In this document: positions 50,897 through 59,347 of the stretch, in pieces | Position numbering within the stretch: position 1 is the stretch's first letter | How the letters are laid out: each line of letters begins with the position of its first letter | DNA from: Candidatus Woesearchaeota archaeon | GTDB lineage: Archaea > Nanobdellota > Nanobdellia > Woesearchaeales > GW2011-AR4 | Direction of reading: 5' to 3' | DNA: 59,347 bases | NCBI GenBank assembly: GCA_018303655.1 | Contig: JAGVXT010000028.1 | Location: forward strand, 1-59,347 | Position numbers and translations under genes: made by a program | Notes under the pieces: model-generated | What the model saw: the letters and a program-made list of their open reading frames with translations, nothing else | Told to the model about the DNA's origin: nothing | Database searches by the model: none

Positions 50897-52438
50897 ATGC
50901 AGGGTGAAGCAAATCATAATTGTGCCATAGCTGCCGTTTACATCAAGGAAAACGGCGACTCAGCAAACAGGGCGCTGTTTTACCTCTACAAACTCCTTCT
51001 CAACCAGCAAAACCGAGGCCAGTTAAGCGCTGGCGTAACAACCTTTAATCCTTCCCGAATGCAGATCCTTGACACATACAAAGAGCTTGGACCTGTAAAC
51101 GAGGTTTTCAAGACAAGCGACAAGCAGCAGTCTTTAGAGCTCTTTAAGAGGTATTCAGGCAACAAGGGCATTGGGCATGTAAGGTATGCAACATCAGGAA
51201 GCGAGGAAAGGAGTTTAGCTCAACCATTTGAAAGGCATCATGGAAGAAAATGGAAATGGTTTTCATTCTGCTGGAACGGCAACCTTGCGAACTACCATGA
51301 GCTTAAGCAGCATTTGATGGAGAAAGCAGATTATCATATAATTTACAACACAGACACAGAGATTTTAATGCATTACATCTCAAGAGAGCTGAGGGGCTCA
51401 AAAAAACCCAATCTTGTCAAGGTTTTTGGAAGGCTGGCGCAGAAAATTGACGGCTGCTTCAACATCGCTTTTATGAATGCCTTTGGCGAGATGATAATTT
51501 TGCGGGATCCTTACGGATTCCGACCGATTGTATATGGATGGAAAGATGAAATGTTCCTTGCTGCTTCTGAAAGCAATGCATTGATTAATTGCGGTGTAAC
51601 GGATTACAAGCATTTGCCTCCAGGCCATTTGATTTATGTGAAAAACGGCAATGTCGAAGTCAAGAAATATGCTGAAAGCCCGAGAAAAGCGCATTGCATG
51701 TTTGAATGGGTTTATTTTGCAAATGTAAGCTCTGTTTTGGATAATCAATCTGTTTATATAACAAGAACAAACCTTGGGAAAGAGCTTGCAAGGCAAGAAA
51801 CAGAAAAAATTGACAAGGATTATGTTGTTGTTCCGGTGCCTGATACTGCAAAGGCGGCAGGGGATGCAATGGCTTATGAACTTAAAGTTCCGTCAGCAGA
51901 GGGCTTGATAAGGAACAGGTTTGTAGGAAGAACATTCATTGAAGGCTCATCCAGAGAAGACAGGGTGCAAAACAAGTACACTGCATTAAAAGAGATACTG
52001 CAAAACAAGAAAGTGCTTCTGGTTGATGACAGCATTGTAAGGGGCTCAACCACAAAGCAGCTTATCAATTATATTAAAAAAGTCGGCGGGGCAAAGGAAG
52101 TTCATGTCCGTGTTTCATGCCCGCCTATAAGAGGGCCCTGCTTTTACGGCATTGACATGTCAACTGTGGCTGAATTATTGATTCCAAGGTATGAAGGAGA
52201 GCCAAGAAAGGGCGAAGCTTCAAAAGAAGTTGTTGCCAAAATAGCAAAGGACTTGGGAGCTGATTCTTTAAGGTACCAAAGCATGCAGGGGCTTGTGAGA
52301 AGCATTAGCAAGCCTGCAAAGGATTTGTGCATGGCATGCTTAACCGGAGATTATCCAACGCCGCATGGCAAGAAATTGTACCAGAAAGCCTGGGAAAACT
52401 TCAGAAAGGGAGTCAAGGACAGGACTTATACGTGTTGA
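50897..52438 (+). CDS. purF: amidophosphoribosyltransferase
   Basis: First committed purine step: PRPP plus glutamine gives phosphoribosylamine. 513 residues. Cys9 in HNCAIAAVY would be the N-terminal nucleophile after removal of an eight-residue propeptide. NQQNRGQLSAGV and GHVRYATSGS belong to the glutaminase, LLVDDSIVRGSTTKQLI is the PRPP loop, and the C-terminal CMACLTGDYP Cys pair resembles the Fe-S ligands of Bacillus-type PurF. In place of the usual Cys-Gly start the sequence is Cys-Ala. The last codons and stop lie inside a target-site duplication. Confidence 0.94.
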   Translation: MQGEANHNCAIAAVYIKENGDSANRALFYLYKLLLNQQNRGQLSAGVTTFNPSRMQILDTYKELGPVNEVFKTSDKQQSLELFKRYSGNKGIGHVRYATSGSEERSLAQPFERHHGRKWKWFSFCWNGNLANYHELKQHLMEKADYHIIYNTDTEILMHYISRELRGSKKPNLVKVFGRLAQKIDGCFNIAFMNAFGEMIILRDPYGFRPIVYGWKDEMFLAASESNALINCGVTDYKHLPPGHLIYVKNGNVEVKKYAESPRKAHCMFEWVYFANVSSVLDNQSVYITRTNLGKELARQETEKIDKDYVVVPVPDTAKAAGDAMAYELKVPSAEGLIRNRFVGRTFIEGSSREDRVQNKYTALKEILQNKKVLLVDDSIVRGSTTKQLINYIKKVGGAKEVHVRVSCPPIRGPCFYGIDMSTVAELLIPRYEGEPRKGEASKEVVAKIAKDLGADSLRYQSMQGLVRSISKPAKDLCMACLTGDYPTPHGKKLYQKAWENFRKGVKDRTYTC

Positions 52439-52570
52439 GGTTCTGGTGCATTAACGTTTGATAGGTAAAGATGGTGCGGATTGTTTGATAAGATGATAAT
52501 GAGCACTGGACATTCACACATAAGGTTTATAAACTAGAAAACTTTATATATTTAAGAATTATTGCAATAG

Positions 52571-52840
52571 GTGATTAAAATAGCAAAAGTTGACAATTTT
52601 AGTGAGTTCGATAGATTAAAAGAAGATGAAAAGAAAGTTTTACTAAAAGCATTAGGTTATGATATAAACGAGAGGGGTTTTGTAGTTGAAGAACATACTC
52701 AAAATATTGTTTGGTGCAGATACACTAATAAACCTGTGAAATTTGATGAAGCTTCAATTTTACCTGGTTCTACCATCATTATAAACACTACACCTGTTTC
52801 TTTATCAAGTTATATTGAAGAATTTCTAGAAGATGAGTGA
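52571..52840 (+). CDS. unknown protein of the purF-adjacent element, 89 residues
   Basis: GTG start with no better ATG; a TATA-like CTTTATATATTTAAG lies near 52542-52556. Acidic start (VDNFSEFDRLKEDEKKVLLK), then a beta-rich part (RGFVVEEHTQNIVWCRYTNK; ILPGSTIIINTTPVSL). The LPGS(T)xxI string and single Cys are not diagnostic. Overlaps the next gene by 8 bp, so the two act together. Confidence 0.6.
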   Translation: MIKIAKVDNFSEFDRLKEDEKKVLLKALGYDINERGFVVEEHTQNIVWCRYTNKPVKFDEASILPGSTIIINTTPVSLSSYIEEFLEDE

Positions 52841-53579
52841 TGACAAACCTAACATAAATGAAGTCCTTGCACGAGCTAGTTTAATTAAGTTTGAAGAGCT
52901 ATCAAAAGCAGTTCTTGATAACATTAGAGATATATGGTTAAAAGCCAAAACACGAAGTGGTTTTACGCCGACTCCTGAAGAAGCAGAGAGATTAAAGAGG
53001 ATAGCTAAAAATATAACTTATCAATCATTTAAATCTTGTGTTGGTTCAACACCTTATCTCCGATTTATTAAAGTAGGATTAATGCTTTATGAATTAATGA
53101 CCGAGGGCAACCTAGACAGGATTAAAGAGATTAAAGATGAAATATATAATAGTAAATATAATATAACCGCTTTAAAAATAATACACATTGCATCAACTGG
53201 TGTTTTGTTAAATACATTAGAATATTTAATTAATCTAAGAGACGAAAGACAATTATCTAAATATGCAGTTTCTCTAGAATTTGAAAAGATTCTTGTTTTG
53301 TGGAATAATATAGCAATTCCTGTACAAAAAGATGATGACTGGGAAAAAATAATTGAAGTAATAAAATCAAAAGTTATGAATAATTCACCTTTGATTGTGT
53401 TGTATGCTTCACAATCTGCTGTTAAAGTAGCACATTCAGTGGTAGTAGAAGTAGGTAAGCAAAATTTATGCCAGAATAAATATTTTCCTTGGTCAAAAAA
53501 CCTAATTTATAAATCTCTTGAACAATATATATGCATATTCTACAAAATTGATGGAGACTGGGAAACTCCCTTTGGATAA
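52833..53579 (+). CDS. unknown helical protein of the purF-adjacent element, 248 residues
   Basis: Mostly alpha-helical, Lys/Glu/Ile-rich, with no signal, membrane helix or recognised catalytic motif. Segments: EELSKAVLDNIRDIWLKAKT, TPTPEEAERLKRIAKNITYQ, and a beta-like SPLIVLYASQSAVKVAHSVV. AT-richer than purF and guaA around it. A small-plus-large overlapping pair on a mobile element recalls toxin-antitoxin or defence cargo, but nothing in the sequence proves that. Confidence 0.65.
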   Translation: MSDDKPNINEVLARASLIKFEELSKAVLDNIRDIWLKAKTRSGFTPTPEEAERLKRIAKNITYQSFKSCVGSTPYLRFIKVGLMLYELMTEGNLDRIKEIKDEIYNSKYNITALKIIHIASTGVLLNTLEYLINLRDERQLSKYAVSLEFEKILVLWNNIAIPVQKDDDWEKIIEVIKSKVMNNSPLIVLYASQSAVKVAHSVVVEVGKQNLCQNKYFPWSKNLIYKSLEQYICIFYKIDGDWETPFG

Positions 53580-53809
53580 TTGGTAAAAATCAATTTATGC
53601 TTCTAAATAGATTTTTATTATTCCAATAACTGCAAACAATTCATTCCTATTCCTAGCCATTTTAGCCAGAAATAGGTCAAATCAAATGATTACGCACCAG
53701 AACCAAAGTAATTTATGAAAACAAAAACCACACCGCACCATTTTGCTGATTTTAGGGCAGAACAACCTTTAACGCACCACTACCCGTGTTGATATGGTAT
53801 TTAAATCTG

Positions 53810-54130
53810 TTAATGCATAACTCCAATTGCCCAGTAATCTTCTTCATGCCGAATAATTCCGTATCTTCCGCCATCATAACCCCTTAGAATTTGGTCCAAA
53901 CATCTGGCGTGCTGCTCACTTGTAGAATCTGATGATATAAGAATCCCATTAACAGCAAAAACCGGATTATCTTTTAACTGCATTAGGTACATGGCGGCTT
54001 CCTTTATTGTAGCTCTGTCGGGTTTACAATCATGACTTTTACTTGGGTTTAAGGGGATTGATTTTGCGCAACCATATCCCATGCCAACTGTAACAGCTAA
54101 AACTAAAGCTCTAATTGCTTTTGATCTCAT
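53810..54130 (-). CDS. small secreted or lipoprotein-like protein
   Basis: 106 residues. N-terminal hydrophobic segment ALVLAVTVGMGYGC with a weak lipobox (GYGC), then KSIPLNPSKSHDCKPDRATI and a domain with three Cys (EQHARCLDQILRGYDGGRYG). Function unknown. Lies between the purF-adjacent element and the IS. Confidence 0.6.
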   Translation of the reverse strand: MRSKAIRALVLAVTVGMGYGCAKSIPLNPSKSHDCKPDRATIKEAAMYLMQLKDNPVFAVNGILISSDSTSEQHARCLDQILRGYDGGRYGIIRHEEDYWAIGVMH

Positions 54131-54148
54131 TTAGGAATAGTTATATAT

Positions 54149-55150
54149 GACATTGTTTAATTAACGTCATCTTTATATAGTGGCTATTTCTTAAGAGTCT
54201 TGGTGATGTTTTATGCAGCTAAAATGCCCCAAATGCGGCTCTAAAGACATTTCAAGAAAAGGATTTAGGAAAAATAGTTCCGGAAAGAAACAAAAATTCA
54301 GATGCTATGAATGTAAGAAATGGTTTGTCAAAGATGAAGGCTTTAACAGAATGAGATTTAATCCATCTGTGATAGTTCGTGCAGTTCACATGCACGAAGA
54401 TGGAATGTCATTAAGCAAAGTTCAAAATCATCTTTGGCAGCATGATAAAGTAAAAGTAACAAGAGGGGCAATTAGCCTATGGATAAAAAAATATTCTATT
54501 TTTTTAAAATCCCATTCATTTAAACTCAAAGCCAGAAATTAAAGGAAGAGTTCATTATGATGAAAAATACGTCAAGGTAAAGAAAGAAGATTGTTATGAC
54601 TTAAATGCCGTAGACAGCAAAACAAAATATGTTTTGGCTCATCTTTTCGTCGAGAAAAGAACGATTAAGAAATGCGCAGAATTCCTCAATCAAATAAAAA
54701 TTACATGCTACGGGCAGATATTGGAAAAATACAACCAAGAAAAAGTTAAACCAACAAACAAAAGAAAATTAATAATATTTGTATGTGATAAGTTTGAAAA
54801 TTATAGAACTGCATTCAATAAGCTTTTTTATAGAGTTGCTGAATTGAGATTTGGCGTTCCAATCAAAGCAAAGAGAAATGGGCTAAAGCATAACAATAAC
54901 CACATAGAAAGGTACAACCAAGACATAAAAGACAGAATAAAAATAATGAGAAATTTTGGGAGTAATAATGGCGCAAAAGGTTTTTTGAATTTAAAGCACA
55001 TAATTCATAATTTTGTGAACCCTCACATGCAGCTAAAGGGGATTACGCCTGCTGAAGCAGCAGGAATTAACTTAAAGTTGGGCAGAAGAAAGTTGTTAAA
55101 TCTTATAAAGTATAGGGCAAAGACAAAGATGACGATAAGATGACAATGTC
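54149..55150 (+). mobile_element. IS6-like insertion sequence
   Basis: 1002 bp. Ends are inverted repeats of 25 bp: left GACATTGT-N8-CGTCATCTT (54149-54173), right the reverse of the same (55126-55150), with both blocks identical and the 8-nt spacer diverged. Immediately outside is a 9-bp direct repeat GTTATATAT (54140-54148 and 55151-55159), the target-site duplication. It carries one transposase gene. Confidence 0.88.
54213..55143 (+). pseudogene. IS6/IS240-type DDE transposase, frameshifted
   Basis: First part (54213-54542): zinc ribbon CPKCGSKDISRKGF...CYECKKWF and a helix-turn-helix (MSLSKVQNHLWQHDK). Second part, one base out of frame: PEIKGRVHYDEKYVKVK (first Asp), VCDKFENYRTAFNKLF (second Asp) and NNHIERYNQDIKDRIKIMRN (Glu), then ITPAEAAGI. 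The shift lies between 54504 and 54542, next to homopolymer runs. The frames could be joined by programmed +1 frameshifting, but no clear slippery site is seen; recent decay or a sequence error is simpler. Confidence 0.8.
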
Positions 55151-55176
55151 GTTATATATATACATTTAAATACTTT

Positions 55177-56715
55177 TCACTCGTACTCAATAGTCGCAGG
55201 AGGCTTTTGGGAAATATCATAAACAACTCTATTAACTCCCCTAACCTCGTTTATTATTCTAGTAGCAATTTTTTCCAATAATTCATATGGAAGCCTTGCC
55301 CAGTCTGCTGTCATTGCATCAACGCTTGTGACTGCCCTTAAGGAGATGACATATTCGTAAGTTCTTGCATCGCCCATGACTCCAACCGCCTTGACTGGCA
55401 ATAAAGCTGCAAATGCCTGCCATGTCTTGCCATAATAGCCGGATTTTTTCAGCTCATCAATGAAAATATGGTCTGCTTCCTTCAAAATCCTCAATCTTTC
55501 TTCTGTGATTTCTCCCAGAATCCTTATTGCCAAGCCCGGACCTGGAAAGGGATGCCTGTTCAGGATTTCAGCAGGAACTTTTAATTCCCTGCCAAGCTTT
55601 CTTACTTCATCCTTATAGAATTCCTTCAGCGGCTCAATCACCTTTAATTTCATCTTTTCAGGCAAAGTTACATTGTGATGTGATTTTATTTTTGAAGCGT
55701 ATTTGCTTGGCTGCGCGCTCTCAATCCTGTCAGGGTAGATAGTTCCCTGCCCAAGGAATTTTATGCCTTTGTGCTTTTTTTCCAGTTCAATTACCTTGTT
55801 TTCAAAAACCCCAATAAAAGTATGCCCTATTATTTTCCTTTTCTCTTCCGGATCTGTTATTCCGCTCAATTTTTCAAGAAATATGTGTGAGGCGTCAGCA
55901 AAGTAAAAATGTTTGAACTTCAGCTTTTTCTCAAAGAAGTTTTTTACTTCCTCTGCCTCGTTCTTTCTTATCAGTCCATGGTCAACAAAAACACAGTAAA
56001 GCCTGCTGCCGATTGCCTTGTGCAGCAAGGTTGCTGCAACAGTGCTGTCCACTCCCCCTGAAACGCCCATAATAACAGAGCTTTTTTCCACTTCTTTTTT
56101 TATTTCCTTTATTAGTTTTTTTGAAATGCTTTTTATATGCCAGTTCTTCTTTGCATTGCAGATGCCAAAAACAAAATTCTTCAGAATCTCATTTCCTTTT
56201 GGAGTATGGGCAACTTCTGCATGAAACTGGATTCCATAGATTTTTCTTTTATTGTTTTCAAAGGCTGCAATCGGGCATGTATCTGTTGATGCAAGCACTT
56301 CAAAATCTTTTGGCAGTTTTGCAACCAAGTCCCCATGCGACATCCACACCTGCTCTTTTTTTGACAATCCTTTCAGCAATTTCCCATTTTTTTTGACATG
56401 AAGCTCTTTTTTGCCGAATTCCTTTAATTTTCCTGCAAGAACTTCCCCATTAACAAATTTTCCTATTAATTGCAATCCATAACAAATGCCAAGGATTGGA
56501 ATTTCAAGCCCAAGAATCTTTCTGTCTATAGTCGGCGCATTATGCTCATAAACGCTTGCAGGCCCTCCGGAAAGGATTATGCCATCTGGTTTTAGCTTCC
56601 CTATTTCTTTTAAAGAAACGTCACATGGCAAAATTTCAGAATAAACGCCAAATTCCCTGATTCTGCGTGCAATTAAATGCGCATACTGCGCGCCGAAGTT
56701 AAGGACGAGTATCAT
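55177..56715 (-). CDS. guaA: GMP synthase, one-chain form
   Basis: Converts XMP to GMP with glutamine and ATP. 512 residues: glutamine amidotransferase (ILGICYGLQLIG with Cys; GIQFHAEVAHT with His-Glu), ATP pyrophosphatase (MGVSGGVDSTVAA), and C-terminal dimerisation domain (RAVTSVDAMTADWARLP). Archaea usually encode two separate subunits; the fused form is the bacterial layout. The start overlaps the upstream membrane protein stop (ATGA). Confidence 0.96.
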   Translation of the reverse strand: MILVLNFGAQYAHLIARRIREFGVYSEILPCDVSLKEIGKLKPDGIILSGGPASVYEHNAPTIDRKILGLEIPILGICYGLQLIGKFVNGEVLAGKLKEFGKKELHVKKNGKLLKGLSKKEQVWMSHGDLVAKLPKDFEVLASTDTCPIAAFENNKRKIYGIQFHAEVAHTPKGNEILKNFVFGICNAKKNWHIKSISKKLIKEIKKEVEKSSVIMGVSGGVDSTVAATLLHKAIGSRLYCVFVDHGLIRKNEAEEVKNFFEKKLKFKHFYFADASHIFLEKLSGITDPEEKRKIIGHTFIGVFENKVIELEKKHKGIKFLGQGTIYPDRIESAQPSKYASKIKSHHNVTLPEKMKLKVIEPLKEFYKDEVRKLGRELKVPAEILNRHPFPGPGLAIRILGEITEERLRILKEADHIFIDELKKSGYYGKTWQAFAALLPVKAVGVMGDARTYEYVISLRAVTSVDAMTADWARLPYELLEKIATRIINEVRGVNRVVYDISQKPPATIEYE

Positions 56716-57056
56716 TTTATTAAAATATAGCCATCTATAGCATTAAAATTTGAAAACTTGAACATTATTAACTTTAACAATGAGGAAATAATCGAAAATA
56801 ATCCAGAACTTATAATTACATGATGCATTTTTTTAGAATTAAAACGTTTTGCAATTAGAAATCCCAAAACAAATGGTATACTTCCATTATAAATAATTAA
56901 AAATGTAAAAAAAATAATCACAGAAAAGAGATTTGGGCTATATCTAAATAAAATTTCATCTATCAAACTTCCAGCAAATTGATAAATAATCAAATACAAA
57001 ATGATGACTGAACTAATTATGACACTTACTTTTTTGTGATAATTGCTTGTTAACAT
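56712..57056 (-). CDS. small membrane protein, unknown
   Basis: 114 residues, three hydrophobic helices (about 8-30, 42-72, 80-100), basic ends. No family recognised. Coupled to guaA by a 4-bp overlap and starts 18 bp after the decayed purP gene, so it may belong to a purP-guaA transcript. Confidence 0.6.
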   Translation of the reverse strand: MLTSNYHKKVSVIISSVIILYLIIYQFAGSLIDEILFRYSPNLFSVIIFFTFLIIYNGSIPFVLGFLIAKRFNSKKMHHVIISSGLFSIISSLLKLIMFKFSNFNAIDGYILIK

Positions 57057-57074
57057 TTTGTAGCAAATTTTATT

Positions 57075-58047
57075 TTAAGTACATATCAAATCCAGCTTGC
57101 CCATTTCAAGCGCTTTCTTTATCTCTAATCCTATTCTTTCACCATAGCTTATAGAGTAGCCGTAAAGATACAACAAATCTCTCTCCCATTTCAAAAACTT
57201 TTTCAAGCAATGACTCTTTGATTGTAACGGTGTAATGTCCCGTTTCAATATATTTTGGCTTTATATGGTTTAAAACTTCCAATTGCTCTGCTGCAGGCAA
57301 TCTTAAAATTCCGTCAAGGTTTGTCTGCCTTCTTGTATCTGTTCCCATCAGCTCCAATTCATCATTTAAGGGGCTGTAGAAAAAGTTGAAATTGACATGG
57401 GCACCAATGATATATTCTTCAATAACTGCTTTATTTAAGTCTGTTTTTTTTATTATTTTTTTATTTATCAATTCTGTTGATTTTTCCCTGTAATCCCTGT
57501 AGCTTGAACACAAAAAGAAAGCCCTTTCATATCCTCTTTTCGCTTCTGCTACTTTTACAATAACAAGCCTGTCTATCTTTTTCGGTTCTTTGAATATTTT
57601 TGGAGTCCTTATTCGTGCTTTTTCAAGCAAAAAGTATTGGTTTTTTGGCACGTCTCTTTCTTCTAATTTCACCATGTCCCTTGTGCCGTAGATTGGAACC
57701 ATAAATTTGCTTTCAATGTCCTTGAAATTGCAGTAAACCCAGAAATACCTATTGTGGACAAAAAGGGTATTTCTTTTCCTTAGCTCTTCCTGCACTTCTT
57801 TCTTTGTAATGTCAGAAAATTTGTTTACAACAATGACCTCATCAACAAAGCCGATGCCTTCCCTTCTTTTGTAGTATTTTGCGTATGTTTTTTCCCTTCC
57901 CTTTTGCGCAACAACAACTGTTTTGAAGCCATGGGAATGAGCGCCCCTGCAGACATCCAAGGCAGAATGGCCACCAAGCACTCCTATGGTTATGTTTTTG
58001 TGGTCATAATTTTCCAGCAGTTTTGAGATTTGCTTTTGTGAAATCAT
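57075..58047 (-). pseudogene. PurP paralogue with internal deletion and frameshift
   Basis: The first 292 codons are a good PurP-family ATP-grasp protein (TIGVLGGHSALDVCRGAHSH, MVPIYGTRDMVKLEERDVPK, AVIEEYIIGAHVNFNFFYSP, YTVTIKESLLEKVFEMGERF). It then runs into a frameshifted stop (57139). In another frame at 57075-57160 the true PurP end appears (YGERIGLEIKKALEMGKLDL). About 50 residues between, covering the GPFCLQ and FEISAR metal-site region present in the intact copy at 58326, are missing. It is therefore probably inactive. Confidence 0.85.
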
Positions 58048-58110
58048 TTTTTGAATTTTTTATCAGTTTTTTTTAATTTTTATTTATTTTTTCTTTCATA
58101 TTATAATTTT

Positions 58111-58203
58111 TCATTTGATATCATAAATTATCAATTGATATTTAAAATTATCACTTATTAGCGTCTGCCAAAGATTTGTTGAGATTTGCTTTCGGGAAAT
58201 CAT
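58111..58203 (-). pseudogene. duplicated purP 5' fragment
   Basis: ATG 58203 opens MISRKQIS, almost the same as MISQKQIS of the purP paralogue at 58047. About 31 of 35 bases (58178-58210 against 58021-58055) agree; the rest reads into unrelated AT-rich sequence. The remainder of the 58048-58325 gap is low-complexity AT-rich DNA with no gene seen. Confidence 0.5.
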
Positions 58204-58325
58204 TTTATGAATACCAATTTAAGCTTGTTTTTAAATCCCTTGTTCGAGATTTTTCTTGTCAAATTTCAAATATTAAATCAGATATAAAAACAATATTTTA
58301 TGTATTTGAGTTCAGTCTCTTCATT

Positions 58326-59339
58326 TCAGCCCAGCACCTTCTTCAACTGGTTTGTCTTAATAGCATTCTTTATTTCAATTGCAATCCTTCTTCCTGTTGA
58401 CATCGGTATATTATATTTTAACCAAGTGTATGGGCTGCCTTCGATGAATGGGTTTGTGCCTGCAACTATCCTTGCTGATATTTCGAAGACATAAATCTCT
58501 TCCTCTGGAGTCAAAATTGTTTCCAAACAGAATGGGCCAAACAATCCGGGTGGAGCTAGTTTCTTTGAAACCTCAACAACTTTCTCTCCCATTTCAATCA
58601 GCCTTGGCAAGAATGACTCCCTTACAACAACAGGTATGTTGCCGACAATCACATAGCTTGGGTCAATCTTCGGCAGAACTATCTGGTCTCTTGCAGATAT
58701 CCTTCCCAAAGAATCAACATTGCTCTCGTACCTTATGTCGCATCCCATTATCTCTATTTCATTTGTAAGGGAAGAATAAAAGTAATGTATGAACAATGGC
58801 ACCCCAATTATGTATTCCTGTATTATATATTTTCTCAGCTTGTAAGGCTTTATCTTTTTATTGAAGTCCTTTTCATTCTTTGCAAGAAAATAGCCCTTGC
58901 CCCCTTCTGCGCCCATAAACTTGGCAATGACGAGCCTGTCAATGTCCTTTGGGCTTTTGAACAATAAAGGCACTTTAAACCCGGAATTCTTGAGCCACTG
59001 CCTTTCCAGGTACCTGTCAGATTCCCATTTCAAAATCTTCTTGTTGCCATAATACAAAACCTTGAGCTTTTCAACCCCTTCATAACCCATGTAAGTCACA
59101 AAAGAGCCGTGCGGTATTATTATGGCATTCTTTTTGATAAGCTCGTTTTGTATTTTTGGAAAGTCCTTGTAAGAACTGATGCTTATTATTTCATCTGCAG
59201 AATTAAACATATTGTAGGGCCTTTCAGAGCCTTTTTTGCACACAGCAATTGTCTTGAAGCCTTCATCATGCGCTCCCTTGAATATCTGCAATCCAGAATG
59301 AGATCCAATTGTTGCAATCTTGTATTTGAGTTGCGCCAT
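58326..59339 (-). CDS. purP: FAICAR synthetase PurP
   Basis: Archaeal ATP- and formate-dependent enzyme of the ninth purine step. 337 residues: [39 protein letters not shown], the ATP-grasp segment [38 protein letters not shown], and the metal-site region [33 protein letters not shown]. Complete at both ends; the ATG is 8 bases from the window edge. It is the intact counterpart of the 57075 pseudogene. Confidence 0.95.
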   Translation of the reverse strand: MAQLKYKIATIGSHSGLQIFKGAHDEGFKTIAVCKKGSERPYNMFNSADEIISISSYKDFPKIQNELIKKNAIIIPHGSFVTYMGYEGVEKLKVLYYGNKKILKWESDRYLERQWLKNSGFKVPLLFKSPKDIDRLVIAKFMGAEGGKGYFLAKNEKDFNKKIKPYKLRKYIIQEYIIGVPLFIHYFYSSLTNEIEIMGCDIRYESNVDSLGRISARDQIVLPKIDPSYVIVGNIPVVVRESFLPRLIEMGEKVVEVSKKLAPPGLFGPFCLETILTPEEEIYVFEISARIVAGTNPFIEGSPYTWLKYNIPMSTGRRIAIEIKNAIKTNQLKKVLG

Positions 59340-59347
59340 ATCATAGG

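Larger units (their letters stand above)
52439..53784 (+). mobile_element. unclassified 1.35-kb mobile element with two unknown genes
   Basis: Bounded by direct repeats CGTGTTGA (52431-52438, the end of purF, and 53785-53792). Just inside are imperfect 18-bp inverted ends: GGTTCTGGTGCATTAACG (52439-52456) and, reversed, GGTAGTGGTGCGTTAAAG (53767-53784), 14 of 18 identical. TGGTGC recurs inward: again at 52472-52477 on the left, and as GCACCA at 53694, 53735 and 53774 on the right. Such multiple end motifs are what transposase-binding sites look like. The content is AT-rich with two overlapping genes; no known transposase is recognised. Confidence 0.7.

Noticed and set aside
54500-54545. BHB intron as the cause of the transposase frameshift
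   Set aside because: No 4-bp helix with two 3-nt bulges fits there; the region is homopolymer-rich, which better explains an indel.
1-59347. CRISPR array or cas genes
   Set aside because: No regularly spaced repeats and no Cas-like protein were seen; the palindromic elements are dispersed and mosaic, not arrayed.

Overview
The window comes from an AT-rich archaeal chromosome. Evidence: ribosomal proteins L44e and S27e, aIF2-alpha, Nop10, a GINS subunit, Alba, prefoldin alpha, a PAC2 protein, SRP54/FtsY, endonuclease Q, archaeal PurP, TATA boxes (often with a BRE-like AAA/CCAAAA run) about 25-30 nt before start codons with many apparently leaderless genes, an MJ-type S-layer protein, and tRNA genes with bulge-helix-bulge (BHB) introns and no encoded CCA. 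The mix of these with bacterial-type RibD, ThrRS, one-chain GuaA and cofactor-dependent phosphoglycerate mutase suggests a DPANN lineage of the Woesearchaeota/Pacearchaeota kind. That placement is inference.

Layout. 1-3723: carA (partial) and carB; carB is interrupted after 22 codons by a 20-nt insertion that folds as a BHB intron. 3729-7378: a PHPT1-like phosphohistidine phosphatase, riboflavin genes ribD and ribB, and a Tat-exported protein. 7459-17428: argS, a CNNM/CBS protein, alba, a tRNA-Asn apparently carrying two introns, endonuclease Q, a methyltransferase, two unknown genes, and the thrS-SRP54 pair. 17723-26055: a Bat/MoxR/DUF58 operon. 26063-33004: toxin-antitoxin-rich stretch (VapBC twice, a DUF2283 pair flanked by a 19-bp direct repeat, MazEF) around a glycosyltransferase and the S-layer gene. 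33062-48010: radical SAM protein, GINS, ribosomal/translation cluster, enolase and gpmA, galT, a truncated helicase, prs-pfdA-ftsY, scpA, a nuclease-like gene, and tRNA-Val and tRNA-Gly with 14- and 11-nt introns. 48064-59339: folate and purine genes (purD, purF, guaA, purP and a decayed second purP), interrupted between purF and guaA by two insertions with target-site duplications: a 1.35-kb element carrying two unknown genes, and an IS6-like element.

Themes. Nucleotide synthesis dominates: prs makes PRPP; purF, purD, purP and guaA serve purines; carAB feeds pyrimidines and arginine. Several intergenic gaps, and the coding region of ftsY, hold related GC-rich palindromic elements that look like one dispersed mosaic repeat family. 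The most notable observations are the apparent BHB intron in a metabolic protein-coding gene, the tRNA introns, the unassigned mobile element at the 3' end of purF, and the palindrome family inserted in frame in ftsY.
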